Part shown: positions 1 to 7,998 of the stretch, piece by piece
Position numbering within the stretch: the first letter of the stretch is position 1
How the letters are laid out: the number at the start of each line of letters is the position of its first letter
NCBI RefSeq assembly: GCF_000426825.1
Contig: NZ_AUGC01000004.1
Span: 124,001-188,000, forward strand
DNA from: Thermonema rossianum DSM 10300
Lineage (GTDB): Bacteria; Bacteroidota; Bacteroidia; Cytophagales; Thermonemataceae
DNA: 64,000 nt
Direction of reading: 5' to 3'
The notes under the pieces: generated by a model
What the model saw: only the letters and a program-made list of their open reading frames with translations
The model's database searches: none
What the model was told of the DNA's origin: nothing
Position numbers and translations under genes: made by a program

Positions 1-1
1 A

Positions 2-298
2 ATGGCAGCGCAAATGAGCGATTACGCCATCTTTACTTCCGACAACCCCCGCTACGAACAACCTATGGACATCATCCGGGATATGCTCGAAGGAGTGGGC
101 GTGGCCGACAGAAAGAAAGTAATCGTTATAGAGGAGCGCAGGGCAGCCATTCGTGAGGCTATACAAATGGCTCAAAGAGGAGATATTGTTTTGGTGGCGG
201 GCAAAGGGCACGAACCCTATCAAGAAATAGAGGGGGTAAAGCATCCTTTCGATGACAGGCAAGAGGTGCAGGCGGCTTTTGCAATGCTTCAACAGTAG
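2..298 (+). CDS. murE: UDP-N-acetylmuramoyl-tripeptide synthetase MurE, 3' end only
   Basis: Partial gene: the frame is open to the left edge, so only the last 98 codons are present. MurE adds the third stem-peptide residue to UDP-MurNAc-dipeptide in the cytoplasm. The visible part is the C-terminal ligase domain. It has the DNPR motif (TSDNPRYE), which in the family contacts meso-diaminopimelate, and the conserved AGKGHEPYQEI stretch. DNPR points to diaminopimelate rather than lysine as substrate. Downstream lies a shared terminator and then the convergent hpf gene. In this phylum murE often sits in a cell-wall cluster, but what lies upstream is outside the window. Identification is firm; the start is unseen. 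Confidence 0.93.
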   Translation: MAAQMSDYAIFTSDNPRYEQPMDIIRDMLEGVGVADRKKVIVIEERRAAIREAIQMAQRGDIVLVAGKGHEPYQEIEGVKHPFDDRQEVQAAFAMLQQ

Positions 299-307
299 CA
301 GATACGC

Positions 308-348
308 AAAAAGGCGGGCTTATGAACCCGCCTTTGCTGTTTTTATTT
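308..348. terminator. Bidirectional intrinsic terminator between murE and hpf
   Basis: A perfect 9-bp stem, AAAGGCGGG at 310-318 and CCCGCCTTT at 327-335, with an 8-nt loop, is followed by a T-rich stretch on the plus strand and preceded by an A run. It lies between the convergent murE and hpf genes and can serve both. Confidence 0.8.
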
Positions 349-361
349 ACTTTTTGCTTCC

Positions 362-664
362 TTAATGAGTAGTCTCTTTTTCTTTTAGCTTAAGAATTTG
401 ACGCCGCAGGTTTTCTACCACTTCCACGGCAGCTGCCTCAAAGCTGGTATTGATGCTTTTAGAAAAGAGCGAATGCCCCGGAGCATTGAGTTTTATTTCT
501 ACTACTTTATTTTCCCGGCCGTGCTCGCCTTTGTCTAAGCGAAAGATCACTTCGCCATCCACAATGCGGTCGTAAAAACGGTCCAGCTTATTGAGCTTCT
601 CTTGCACAAAGTCCAACAACTTCTGGTCGGCTTTGAAGTGAACGGATTGAAAGTTGACTCTCAT
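362..664 (-). CDS. hpf: Ribosome hibernation promoting factor, short form (HPF/RaiA)
   Basis: A 100-residue protein of the HPF/YfiA family, which binds the 30S A/P-site region and silences ribosomes in stationary phase. The N-terminal part (MRVNFQSVHFKADQKLLDF) and the basic helix near the C-terminus (RRQILKLKEK) fit the beta-alpha-beta-beta-beta-alpha fold. It is short: there is no C-terminal dimerisation domain of long HPF, as is usual in Bacteroidota. It is the last gene of rpsU-xerC-hpf, 42 nt after xerC, so it probably depends on transcription from the rpsU promoter. The start codon ATG at 664 fits the family N-terminus. Confidence 0.92.
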   Translation of the reverse strand: MRVNFQSVHFKADQKLLDFVQEKLNKLDRFYDRIVDGEVIFRLDKGEHGRENKVVEIKLNAPGHSLFSKSINTSFEAAAVEVVENLRRQILKLKEKETTH

Positions 665-706
665 AGGTCTTACTGTTTAAGAGTGAAACATGGAACTGAA
701 AGAAAG

Positions 707-1591
707 TTAGGCTTTGGGATGCGCCTGCTCAAAGATATCTTTGAGGCGCTCCAAAGAATTGTGTGTGTAAATCTGGGTAGCACTTAGGCTGCTATGTCCC
801 AGAATATCTTTAATGGCATTGAGTTCGGCGCCCCGGTTCAATAGATGGGTCGCAAAAGTATGTCGTAAAACATGGGGGCTTTTTTTCTCTTTATGATTGA
901 CCATAGTCAAATACCTTTGCACGATTCTGTATAAAAGCAGTGGATAGGCTTGCTCGCCTTTATTGCTTAAGATAACATATGGGGATGAATTTTCAAACTT
1001 TTTCTTTTTAAAAACAAAGTATTGTTTGAGCAGGTGCACCAAGTGGGTACTTATGGGTATGATGCGTTCTTTGTTGCCTTTACCTTTTACCTTTATAGTA
1101 CTTTGCAGAAAGTCTATGTCCTGTTCTTTGAGTTGAATGAGTTCCGATTCGCGCATGCCGGTTTGGTAAAGAAGCTCCAACACCAGGCGATCGCGCATGC
1201 CGGCAAAAGTGTTGGGGAACTCTATTTCGTCGAGCAGTTGCTGCATAGCTCCTTCTTCCACAAAAGTGGGCGTGCGTTTGGGCGTTTTCATGGGTTTGAT
1301 GCGCAGCGCCGGATTCACCTTGATAATGCCCTGTTTTAACAGGAATTTATAAAAAGACTTCAGCGTGGCTATCTTCCTGTTGATGGAACTTGCCTTCAGT
1401 CCTTGTTCAGATAGGTGCACTACCCAAGAGCGCAGTGCATTATGGTCCACTTGGCTGAGGTCGCCGGTTTCGTATATCTCTTCTACGTAGCTTTGAAACT
1501 GCGCCAAATCGTGCGCATAAGAAGCGATGGTGTGGGGGCTTCGGCGCTTTTCGTATTCCAGATATTGTAAAAACTTATCAATCAAGTGCAT
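707..1591 (-). CDS. xerC: Tyrosine recombinase XerC/XerD family
   Basis: Site-specific recombinase of 294 residues that would resolve chromosome dimers at dif. It has an N-terminal SAM-like core-binding domain (about residues 1-100) and a catalytic domain with the full tyrosine recombinase set: R147, K171, H240, R243, H266 and nucleophile Y275. I chose ATG at 1591 (MHLIDKFLQY), which matches usual XerC/D starts; the frame is open up to 1657 but that part runs through a terminator hairpin. The gene lies between rpsU and hpf, a conserved order in Bacteroidota. An intrinsic terminator of rpsU ends right at this start codon. XerC versus XerD cannot be settled from sequence alone. Confidence 0.9.
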   Translation of the reverse strand: MHLIDKFLQYLEYEKRRSPHTIASYAHDLAQFQSYVEEIYETGDLSQVDHNALRSWVVHLSEQGLKASSINRKIATLKSFYKFLLKQGIIKVNPALRIKPMKTPKRTPTFVEEGAMQQLLDEIEFPNTFAGMRDRLVLELLYQTGMRESELIQLKEQDIDFLQSTIKVKGKGNKERIIPISTHLVHLLKQYFVFKKKKFENSSPYVILSNKGEQAYPLLLYRIVQRYLTMVNHKEKKSPHVLRHTFATHLLNRGAELNAIKDILGHSSLSATQIYTHNSLERLKDIFEQAHPKA

Positions 1592-1630
1592 AAAAAAAGG
1601 GGTTACAAGCTTTGATTGGCTTATAACCCC
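1592..1630 (-). terminator. Intrinsic terminator/attenuator between rpsU and xerC
   Basis: Two 12-nt arms, 1599-1610 and 1619-1630, pair with one mismatch around an 8-nt loop (GGGGTTATAAGC and GCTTGTAACCCC on the minus strand). The hairpin is followed by seven T that run straight into the xerC ATG at 1591. It should end most rpsU transcripts and make xerC-hpf expression depend on read-through or an unseen internal start. Confidence 0.8.
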
Positions 1631-1670
1631 AATATAGAAAATTAAAGCGAAAAGCAATAGATTGCCGGCA

Positions 1671-1868
1671 TTAGCCTTGCATTTCGCTTTGTGCTTTTTT
1701 CTGACGGTAGATGGCGCGTGCCAGCTCGCGTTTTCTCTTTACAGAAGGCTTTTCATAAAAAGTGCGGGCACGGAACTCGCGCAATACGCCTGCTTTGTCA
1801 AGCTTCTTCTTGAAGCGCTTGAGCGCCTTGTCGATAGATTCGTTTTCTTTTACGGTTACGCTGATCAT
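1671..1868 (-). CDS. rpsU: 30S ribosomal protein bS21
   Basis: A 65-residue, strongly basic protein that belongs to the small ribosomal subunit near the anti-Shine-Dalgarno end of 16S rRNA. The sequence [20 protein letters not shown] followed by [19 protein letters not shown] is typical of bS21. It has its own promoter upstream (1926-1957) and a terminator just after it, so it can be made at much higher level than xerC and hpf. In Bacteroidota bS21 is linked to the weak use of Shine-Dalgarno sites; that is background knowledge, not shown here. Confidence 0.96.
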   Translation of the reverse strand: MISVTVKENESIDKALKRFKKKLDKAGVLREFRARTFYEKPSVKRKRELARAIYRQKKAQSEMQG

Positions 1869-1925
1869 ATTTGCTTAAACACCCCCTTTCTTTTTGGTTT
1901 TACATCATGGTGAATGATGCGGCTG

Positions 1926-1957
1926 CAAAGGTACGGATTGTTAAATAAAAAAACAAG
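1926..1957 (-). promoter_or_regulatory. Bacteroidota-type promoter of rpsU
   Basis: Read on the minus strand, CTTG (1957-1954) is followed after 20 nt by TACCTTTG (1933-1926), a full match to the -7 element TAnnTTTG. The start of transcription would be near 1920, about 50 nt before the rpsU ATG at 1868. Confidence 0.7.
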
Positions 1958-1973
1958 TGCATTTGCTGTGGTT

Positions 1974-2447
1974 TTATCGAAGCCGGTCAGCGGAGCGCAC
2001 CAGCTTCTCGTCGCGCCGGATGAAACGGTTGGCAAGGGTGATAAACAGCATGGCGGCAATGATTACAAAGAAGCCGTAATAATGACCACGTTGTTGGGGC
2101 AGAAACAGCTTCTCATAGTTGGTGATGACATGATACACAGACCACAGAGTAAGCACCATCAGTACCAACGAATTGATAGCATTGAGTTTGATTTGCTTGA
2201 GGCGGTTGGTATAGCTGAACAGCGAGCCGAAGGAAAGTGCTGCTGATGCCAGCGCCAAGGGTACAAAATAATAAATGATTTCGCGGCTTAGTTCTTCCCC
2301 ACCTTTTATATGCACAAACTTCCATAAATAAAGCGTTGCTTCTTGGTCACCTTGCGGGCTGGATTTGGTCCAAAGGGGAATGTAAAAAAGCAATAAGACG
2401 CTGATGCCTGCCAATGCTAAAAATACGGATTGAATGCGTTGTATCAT
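1974..2447 (-). CDS. DUF4293 family membrane protein
   Basis: A 157-residue integral membrane protein with four predicted transmembrane segments. It opens with MIQRIQSVFLALAGI and ends with the positively charged NRFIRRDEKLVRSADRLR; both ends are hallmarks of the DUF4293 family, which is confined to Bacteroidota and has no known function. I prefer ATG at 2447; the frame also has an ATG at 2468 that adds seven residues. It lies upstream of rpsU on the same strand, but the rpsU promoter lies inside or just beyond its 3' end, so the two need not be co-transcribed. Confidence 0.82.
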   Translation of the reverse strand: MIQRIQSVFLALAGISVLLLFYIPLWTKSSPQGDQEATLYLWKFVHIKGGEELSREIIYYFVPLALASAALSFGSLFSYTNRLKQIKLNAINSLVLMVLTLWSVYHVITNYEKLFLPQQRGHYYGFFVIIAAMLFITLANRFIRRDEKLVRSADRLR

Positions 2448-2524
2448 AGTTTGTGATTCATTTAACAAGTACTAAATTGATGCTGCAATATTAATACATT
2501 TTCATTAAAAGCGAGAAAAAGCCT

Positions 2525-3217
2525 ATGTTGCTTCAGATAATGGCAGACGGCGGACCGGTATACCGGGAGACCCTCATGGCTACTGCCGGTCAGTTGCCGG
2601 TAGAGCCTTGGAATGCCCTGTCTTCACTGGCTTTGTGTGTACCCGCCGTTTATTGGTTCCTGCGTATTAAAGAAAGCCTGAGAAGAACCCCTGTTTTGTT
2701 TAGTTGTTGTGTCTTGTTGTTGCTCAATGGCATAGGCAGCACCCTCTTTCATGCTTTTCGTGTGTCGGAGTGGCTGCTGTGGATGGATGTGTTGCCCGCC
2801 CTCTTGCTTACCCTTGTGTTGGCGGGCTATTTTTGGCGTGTGTATCTGCAAGACACAAAAAGATGGTGGCTTGCCATGGGGGGCTTTTTGCTGCTTATGC
2901 TGGCAAGCGGGCGGGTACTGCATGGCAGCTGGTATGTGAATATGCAATATTTGATACGGGGGCTTTTCCTGTTGTTGCCCGCTTGGGGCATACTTCAAAA
3001 AACCCGTTTTATGGCATGGCGTGCTTTGGCTATTGCCGGCTTCTTTCTATCTTTGAGTTTAGGCTTCCGTTTGCTGGATAAAATAACCGTCGAATGGCTG
3101 CCTATGGGCACCCACTTCTTGTGGCATTTGATGTCGGCAGTAGGCGCCTGGTTTTTGGGTAAGTACTTGCTGGCATTGGAGCACTATTGGCTGCATCGCC
3201 GTTTGGAATGTGGGTGA
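2525..3217 (+). CDS. Ceramidase-like (CREST superfamily) membrane hydrolase
   Basis: A 230-residue protein with about seven hydrophobic segments. The metal site of the alkaline ceramidase/CREST superfamily is complete: S72 and H76 in GSTLFHAF, D88 in LLWMDVLP, and H197 and H201 in MGTHFLWHLMSA. These spacings match the Ser/His, Asp and HxxxH positions known for zinc-dependent ceramidases. Substrate is not certain; CREST members cleave amide or ester bonds in lipids, and Bacteroidota make sphingolipids, so a ceramide-like substrate is a fair inference. It is transcribed away from the DUF4293 gene, and 28 nt separate it from the glycan cluster. Confidence 0.78.
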   Translation: MLLQIMADGGPVYRETLMATAGQLPVEPWNALSSLALCVPAVYWFLRIKESLRRTPVLFSCCVLLLLNGIGSTLFHAFRVSEWLLWMDVLPALLLTLVLAGYFWRVYLQDTKRWWLAMGGFLLLMLASGRVLHGSWYVNMQYLIRGLFLLLPAWGILQKTRFMAWRALAIAGFFLSLSLGFRLLDKITVEWLPMGTHFLWHLMSAVGAWFLGKYLLALEHYWLHRRLECG

Positions 3218-3245
3218 TTTTTAATTATTTGGTATAAATGAATAA

Positions 3246-4019
3246 ATGATGAGTATGTGGCATGATTATATCCAAAAAATAAAGTCTTTTTTAGGAAGAA
3301 GAAGTAGTAACGAAAAAAGCCAAGGGCAAGAGATTCGTTATCTTCCTGATTTTACAGATAGAGAGAAGGAAATAATCAAGAAAGCAGCGCCATATACCAT
3401 GACGAGTGAAGAAAGAATGGTCTCGCTTTGCCGTGCAATGGACTATGTGATTAAAAACAATATAGAAGGGGATTTGGTGGAATGTGGCGTGTGGCGTGGA
3501 GGTAGCTCTATGATTATGGCCATGAAGCTGCTCGAATACGGTATCCGGGACAGAAAAATTTATTTGTATGACACCTTTGAAGGAATGACACCGCCTTCTG
3601 ATGTAGATGAGAGTTTTCAGGGCGAAAAGGCTATAGAGATTCTTAAACAAAGAGTAAAAACAAAGGCCGACCCTTATTGGGCGTATGCAACTCTTGATGA
3701 TGTTAAGCTTAATTTGCAAAGGACAGGAATTCCTACGGAGCAGCTTTGTTTTGTTCAGGGCAAAGTAGAAGAAACACTCCCCGCAGTTTTGCCCGATAAA
3801 ATAGCATTACTTAGGTTAGATACAGACTGGTACGAGTCCACTTATCATGAGCTTGTACATTTGTACCCTAAGCTTGTGCGCGGTGGTATTCTTATAATTG
3901 ACGACTATGGGCATTGGAAAGGGGCAAGGCGTGCAGTTGAGCAATATTTGCAAGAAAATGGCATTAAAATCTTTCTTAGCAGGATTGATTATACAGGTAG
4001 GATAGCGGTGAAACTATAA
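3246..4019 (+). CDS. TylF/MycF-type O-methyltransferase
   Basis: A 257-residue SAM-dependent enzyme of the TylF/MycF family, which in known cases methylates sugar hydroxyls in a magnesium-dependent way. The SAM motif is DLVECGVWRGGSSM (about residues 75-90); the metal-binding acidic motifs RLDTDWYEST and IDDYGHW follow. It is the first gene of the glycan cluster and probably acts on a sugar added by a neighbouring transferase. The gene is visibly richer in A and T than the flanking genes, as are several cluster members, which fits the usual exchange of surface-glycan genes. Acceptor sugar unknown. Confidence 0.85.
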   Translation: MMSMWHDYIQKIKSFLGRRSSNEKSQGQEIRYLPDFTDREKEIIKKAAPYTMTSEERMVSLCRAMDYVIKNNIEGDLVECGVWRGGSSMIMAMKLLEYGIRDRKIYLYDTFEGMTPPSDVDESFQGEKAIEILKQRVKTKADPYWAYATLDDVKLNLQRTGIPTEQLCFVQGKVEETLPAVLPDKIALLRLDTDWYESTYHELVHLYPKLVRGGILIIDDYGHWKGARRAVEQYLQENGIKIFLSRIDYTGRIAVKL

Positions 4020-4069
4020 CAAGCGCTCAGTGGAATTTTTTACGGCATATGCTAATGTAATCTCATCTC

Positions 4070-4927
4070 ATGAAGTATCTAAACCTTGGCTGCGGATATC
4101 GTTATCATCCTGATTGGGTGAATATAGATTTCGTTTCAACGGGACCGGGTGTGCTGGCACATGATTTACGGAAAGGCATCCCCTTTCCCGATAATCATTT
4201 TGATGTAGTGTATCACTCCCATGTATTGGAGCATTTTCCTAAGGAAGAAGCTGCCGGTTTTTTGCGGGAGTGCTATCGCGTGTTGAAGCCCGGGGGTATT
4301 TTGCGTGTGGCAGTTCCCGACTTGGAGCAAATAGTGCGTGAGTATTTGCGTCATTTAGAAGCTGCATGGCAGGGAGATAGAGGGGCAATGCATAACTATG
4401 AGTGGATTATGCTGGAAATGTACGATCAAACAGTGCGCAATGAACCGGGAGGAGAAATGGCAAAGTACCTTTGTCAGGAACACTTGCCTAATGAAGAGTA
4501 TGTATATAAGCGCATAGGTGAAGAAGGGCGTGCCATCAGGCGGGCATTCTTGACACACCATAAAACAAAGGAAAGGGCGGGCAGCAAGCAAGCTGAGCAA
4601 GAGCATCCCCCCCTGTGGAGGCGTTTCTTGAGCGGAGTGAAGCGACTGATAAGGAATGCGTTCTTTAAAACGGAAAGTATCTATAGTCCCGAAAACCATG
4701 ATGCTTATCGTATCGGGAAGTTCCGTTTGAGCGGTGAAGTGCATTATTGGATGTATGACCGTTATTCTTTAAAAAAGCTATTGGAGCAGAGTGGCTTTCG
4801 TAAGGTGCAACTCAAAAGCCCCTTTGATAGCGACATACCGGGGTGGAGTACCTTTGAACTGGAGGTAAGAGATGGAATAGTTTTTAAGCCCGACTCCTTA
4901 TTTATGGAAGCATATAAGCCAAGATAA
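4070..4927 (+). CDS. Class I SAM-dependent methyltransferase
   Basis: A 285-residue cytoplasmic methyltransferase. Motif I is at the very N-terminus (YLNLGCGYRYHPDWVNID), followed by FDVVYHSHVLEHF and RVLKPGGILRVAVPD, the usual Methyltransf_11 pattern. A long insert follows (about residues 110-225) before the C-terminal part that ends with a conserved WSTFELEV-type segment. Such proteins with the N-terminal GCG motif are common in polysaccharide loci of Bacteroidota and Cyanobacteria. It is 2 nt from the next gene, so co-translated with it. Substrate is unknown. Confidence 0.8.
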   Translation: MKYLNLGCGYRYHPDWVNIDFVSTGPGVLAHDLRKGIPFPDNHFDVVYHSHVLEHFPKEEAAGFLRECYRVLKPGGILRVAVPDLEQIVREYLRHLEAAWQGDRGAMHNYEWIMLEMYDQTVRNEPGGEMAKYLCQEHLPNEEYVYKRIGEEGRAIRRAFLTHHKTKERAGSKQAEQEHPPLWRRFLSGVKRLIRNAFFKTESIYSPENHDAYRIGKFRLSGEVHYWMYDRYSLKKLLEQSGFRKVQLKSPFDSDIPGWSTFELEVRDGIVFKPDSLFMEAYKPR

Positions 4928-4929
4928 CA

Positions 4930-6207
4930 ATGAAAATTGTTCATATCAATACCTATGACCGGGGTGGCGCAGCCAATGCCTGTCTGCGCTTACACATGGG
5001 CTTGCGCAACTTGGATGTAGAGTCAAAAGCGCTTTTAAAGTACAAGACAAGACACATAGAAGATACTTACGTCTATAATCCGGATGAAGCTTCGTGGAGT
5101 GATAAAGTCAAAAATAAGCTGGTAAGAATAGGGCGGGAGTTGAAACTGCTGCCATGGATTCCGTATTATGAACGACGTGCCCTTGCCTTGCAGCAATACA
5201 GAGAAGGCCTGGAAATGATTAGCTACCCTTTTTCAGATGTAGATATTACCGCAAGTGAGCTCTATCAAGAAGCGGATATCGTCCATCTGCATTGGGTTGC
5301 CGGCTTTTTGGATTGGAAGTCTTTCTTTCAAAAGAACACTAAGCCGGTTGTGTGGACGCTTCACGATCAAAATCCTTTCTTGGGAATAGAGCATTATGCG
5401 GAGCGTTTCCGGGGTATGGACAGCAACGGTAAGCCCATCCCGCGGGTGTATGCCCCCCAAGAACAAGCAGAAGAGCAGAAAATGCGGAAATACAAGCAGC
5501 AGATGCTTGCCCGGCTAAAAGGCGAGCTGCTTGTAGCATGTCCATCTTTATGGCTGATGAAAGAGTCACAAAAAAGCGAACTATTGGGAGCATATGAGCA
5601 CAGGCATATTCCTTATGGCTTCCCTACGCATATATTCAAACCTCTTGACAAGGGCTTTTGCAGAGAGGTATTGGGTCTGCCAAAGAGCGGCAAGGTATTG
5701 CTTTTCGTTTCTGATGTCTTGGAAAACAAGAGAAAAGGGTTTGCTTTCTTGAAAGCTGCTTTGAACAATGGGCGCTACAACGGCTGGATTCTTTGTGCCG
5801 TAGGCAAGAAGACCGCCGGCGCTTCCTCGTCAGAAATTATTGAGTTGGGTGCGATTTATGACGAGCGTCTCATGGCTATGGCTTATGCGGCTGCTGATTT
5901 GTTCGTGATTCCTTCACTTGAAGATAATCTGCCCAATACTATGATTGAAGCCTTGCTCTGCGGAACCCCTGTGGTAGGCTTCCCTGTGGGAGGAATTGCG
6001 GAGGTTATACAAGACGGACACAATGGCTGGCTTTGTCCCGAAATAAGTGTGGAGGCTTTGTCTGCTACTATAGAACGAGCCATGAGGGAGGCAGACAACA
6101 TGGATAGGGCGCAAATCGCTGCAGAAGCAGCCGAAAAATACAATATGGAAAAGCAAGCCCGGGCGTATATAAAGGTCTATGAAGAGCTTTTAAACAAAAC
6201 CACATGA
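4930..6207 (+). CDS. Glycosyltransferase family 4 (GT-B)
   Basis: A 425-residue retaining-type glycosyltransferase. The N-terminus (VHINTYDRGGAANACLRL) is the acceptor domain of WcaC-like GT4 enzymes, which keep the GGAA pattern. The C-terminal donor domain has FVIPSLEDNLPNTMIEAL with the E-x7-E type signature, then GTPVVGFPVGGIAEVI. It uses a nucleotide sugar to extend a lipid-linked glycan at the cytoplasmic face. Its stop overlaps the start of the next glycosyltransferase by 4 nt (ATGA). Donor and acceptor cannot be told. Confidence 0.87.
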   Translation: MKIVHINTYDRGGAANACLRLHMGLRNLDVESKALLKYKTRHIEDTYVYNPDEASWSDKVKNKLVRIGRELKLLPWIPYYERRALALQQYREGLEMISYPFSDVDITASELYQEADIVHLHWVAGFLDWKSFFQKNTKPVVWTLHDQNPFLGIEHYAERFRGMDSNGKPIPRVYAPQEQAEEQKMRKYKQQMLARLKGELLVACPSLWLMKESQKSELLGAYEHRHIPYGFPTHIFKPLDKGFCREVLGLPKSGKVLLFVSDVLENKRKGFAFLKAALNNGRYNGWILCAVGKKTAGASSSEIIELGAIYDERLMAMAYAAADLFVIPSLEDNLPNTMIEALLCGTPVVGFPVGGIAEVIQDGHNGWLCPEISVEALSATIERAMREADNMDRAQIAAEAAEKYNMEKQARAYIKVYEELLNKTT

Positions 6208-7091
6208 GCAGACTTCCATTCATATCGGTCATTACGCCAACCTTCAATGCATCGAAGACCATACGGGCATGCTTGGAAAGCGTAGCACAGCAAAATTATC
6301 CTCATCTGGAACACTGGATAATCGACGGGCTTTCTACCGACGATACCATGAGCATCGTAGAGGAGTATGCCCGTCAATATCCGCATATCCGCTATGTGTC
6401 TGAAAAAGACAAGGGCATTTACGATGCCATGAATAAAGGCATCGATTTGGCTAAGGGAGATTTTCTTTACTTTTTGGGAGCGGATGATGTGTTGTTACCC
6501 GGTATCATCAATCAATTGACACATGAGCTTGATTGGCAACAGTATGATTTGATATATGGTAAGGTTCGCTACCCTTCTGCTATATGCGGAAGAGCTTTTA
6601 CCAAAGAAGCCTTGACCCCTGATTTGTGTATAAGCCCCTTTATCCATCTTTTTGTGCATCATCAAGGCAGTTTTATAAGAAAAAACTTGTTTGGACGATT
6701 TGGGAAGTATGAACCTCGCTATCCCATTGGTGCTGATGTTCATTTTTTTATGAAGATTATCAACCATACAGATGTGCGCTCTACTTTTGTAGATGAAGAA
6801 ATTGCATTTTTAGGTGATCAAGGGATGAGCTGTCAAAAAGAAGAAATGAATCTGCGATTTGACTTCCCTATATTGGCAAGAAAGTATTTAGGGATATCTA
6901 TCGATGAAAAGGCATATTACCGGCATTTTGCCAAGTATCCTTTTGACGCTTTGTATCGAGGCAACTGGGCAGAAGGGCTAAAATGGATACTACGTGCAGC
7001 TACAAGAACCAAAGATTGGACTTTCTATATAAAGAATTCGTTGTATTGGCTTCGTGAAAGACTCAAAAAGAAAAATGTGTACAAGACATAA
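6204..7091 (+). CDS. Glycosyltransferase family 2 (WcaA-like, GT-A)
   Basis: A 295-residue GT-A enzyme. It starts with ISVITPTFNASKTIRACLES, has the IIDGLSTDDT segment and DKGIYDAMNKGIDLAKGDF, which is typical of the GT2 subgroup of colanic-acid-type enzymes, and the metal-binding LGADDVLLPG region. Inverting sugar transfer onto a lipid-linked acceptor is expected. It overlaps the upstream GT4 gene by ATGA, and its stop is one nucleotide from the next start. Confidence 0.88.
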   Translation: MSRLPFISVITPTFNASKTIRACLESVAQQNYPHLEHWIIDGLSTDDTMSIVEEYARQYPHIRYVSEKDKGIYDAMNKGIDLAKGDFLYFLGADDVLLPGIINQLTHELDWQQYDLIYGKVRYPSAICGRAFTKEALTPDLCISPFIHLFVHHQGSFIRKNLFGRFGKYEPRYPIGADVHFFMKIINHTDVRSTFVDEEIAFLGDQGMSCQKEEMNLRFDFPILARKYLGISIDEKAYYRHFAKYPFDALYRGNWAEGLKWILRAATRTKDWTFYIKNSLYWLRERLKKKNVYKT

Positions 7092-7092
7092 A

Positions 7093-7998
7093 ATGCATAT
7101 AGCATTCGCTTTTGATAGTAATTATCTTATACCTGCTTATGCGTTGCTTGCCTCTATTTTTAAACACAATCCTGAAACCTCTTTTGCTTTTCATGCCATT
7201 TTGCAAGGGATTGATGAGCAAGAACAGGAGCAACTACGCAGCTACATTCACACACATAATGAAAGTATATTGCATTGTTATTCGTTGGATAAAAGCCTTT
7301 TAAGCGCTTTCCCCACGATGAATCACTGGAATGTAGCGCCTTATTTGAAAATTTTTTTCCCTTTGCTGCTCAAGGGAAAAGTAGATAAGTTACTTTTCTT
7401 GGATGTTGACATGCTCGTAGTTAACAGCCTTAGCTGTTTGTACAACCAGGACTTGGGAGAATACCCGGTTGGCGTAGTGAAAGACAACTACGTCTCGCAG
7501 AATGCCTTTTGGAGTCTACACCTTAGAGAGGATTACTTTAACTCCGGCATGATGTTGATAAATGTAGAATTGTGGAATAAGCTTAAAATATCGGAGCAAG
7601 CAATTGCATTTGCACGAGAAAACCCCGGTAAAATTTACTATGTAGACCAAGATGCTTTGAATGTAGCAGTAGCCGGGCGGCATCTGCTCCTGCCGGAGAA
7701 ATACAACTTGCTTCAAAGTTATATTCCTCAAGATGCATCAAGGCAATTCTATAATGAGTTTTTGAAAGAGCAAGTTGTTTTGCACTTTACTTTGCAAAAA
7801 CCGTGGCAATATCTATGTAAACACCCTTACCGGCATTTATACCGCCACTATCTTAAAATGTCCCCTAAGAAGGCAGCGCCCGTAATTACAGACTTTTCAA
7901 TATCTAAACTTCCTGCATATCTTCGTATAAGGCTTATAGAATGGTATTTAAACACTCCTTTGTTAATTAAGTTTTGGAAAGCAATTAAACAACCATGA
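7093..7998 (+). CDS. Glycosyltransferase family 8 (LPS galactosyl/glucosyltransferase type)
   Basis: A 301-residue retaining GT-A enzyme. MHIAFAFDSNYLIPAYALL is the GT8 N-terminus; LLFLDVDMLVVNSL carries the DxD metal motif; FNSGMMLINVELW, YVDQDALNVA and the final VVLHFTLQKPW complete the family pattern seen in RfaJ/GspA. The frame is open back to a GTG at 7054, but ATG at 7093 gives the right family start and sits one nucleotide after the previous stop. The C-terminus has basic and hydrophobic residues that may touch the membrane. Confidence 0.88.
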   Translation: MHIAFAFDSNYLIPAYALLASIFKHNPETSFAFHAILQGIDEQEQEQLRSYIHTHNESILHCYSLDKSLLSAFPTMNHWNVAPYLKIFFPLLLKGKVDKLLFLDVDMLVVNSLSCLYNQDLGEYPVGVVKDNYVSQNAFWSLHLREDYFNSGMMLINVELWNKLKISEQAIAFARENPGKIYYVDQDALNVAVAGRHLLLPEKYNLLQSYIPQDASRQFYNEFLKEQVVLHFTLQKPWQYLCKHPYRHLYRHYLKMSPKKAAPVITDFSISKLPAYLRIRLIEWYLNTPLLIKFWKAIKQP

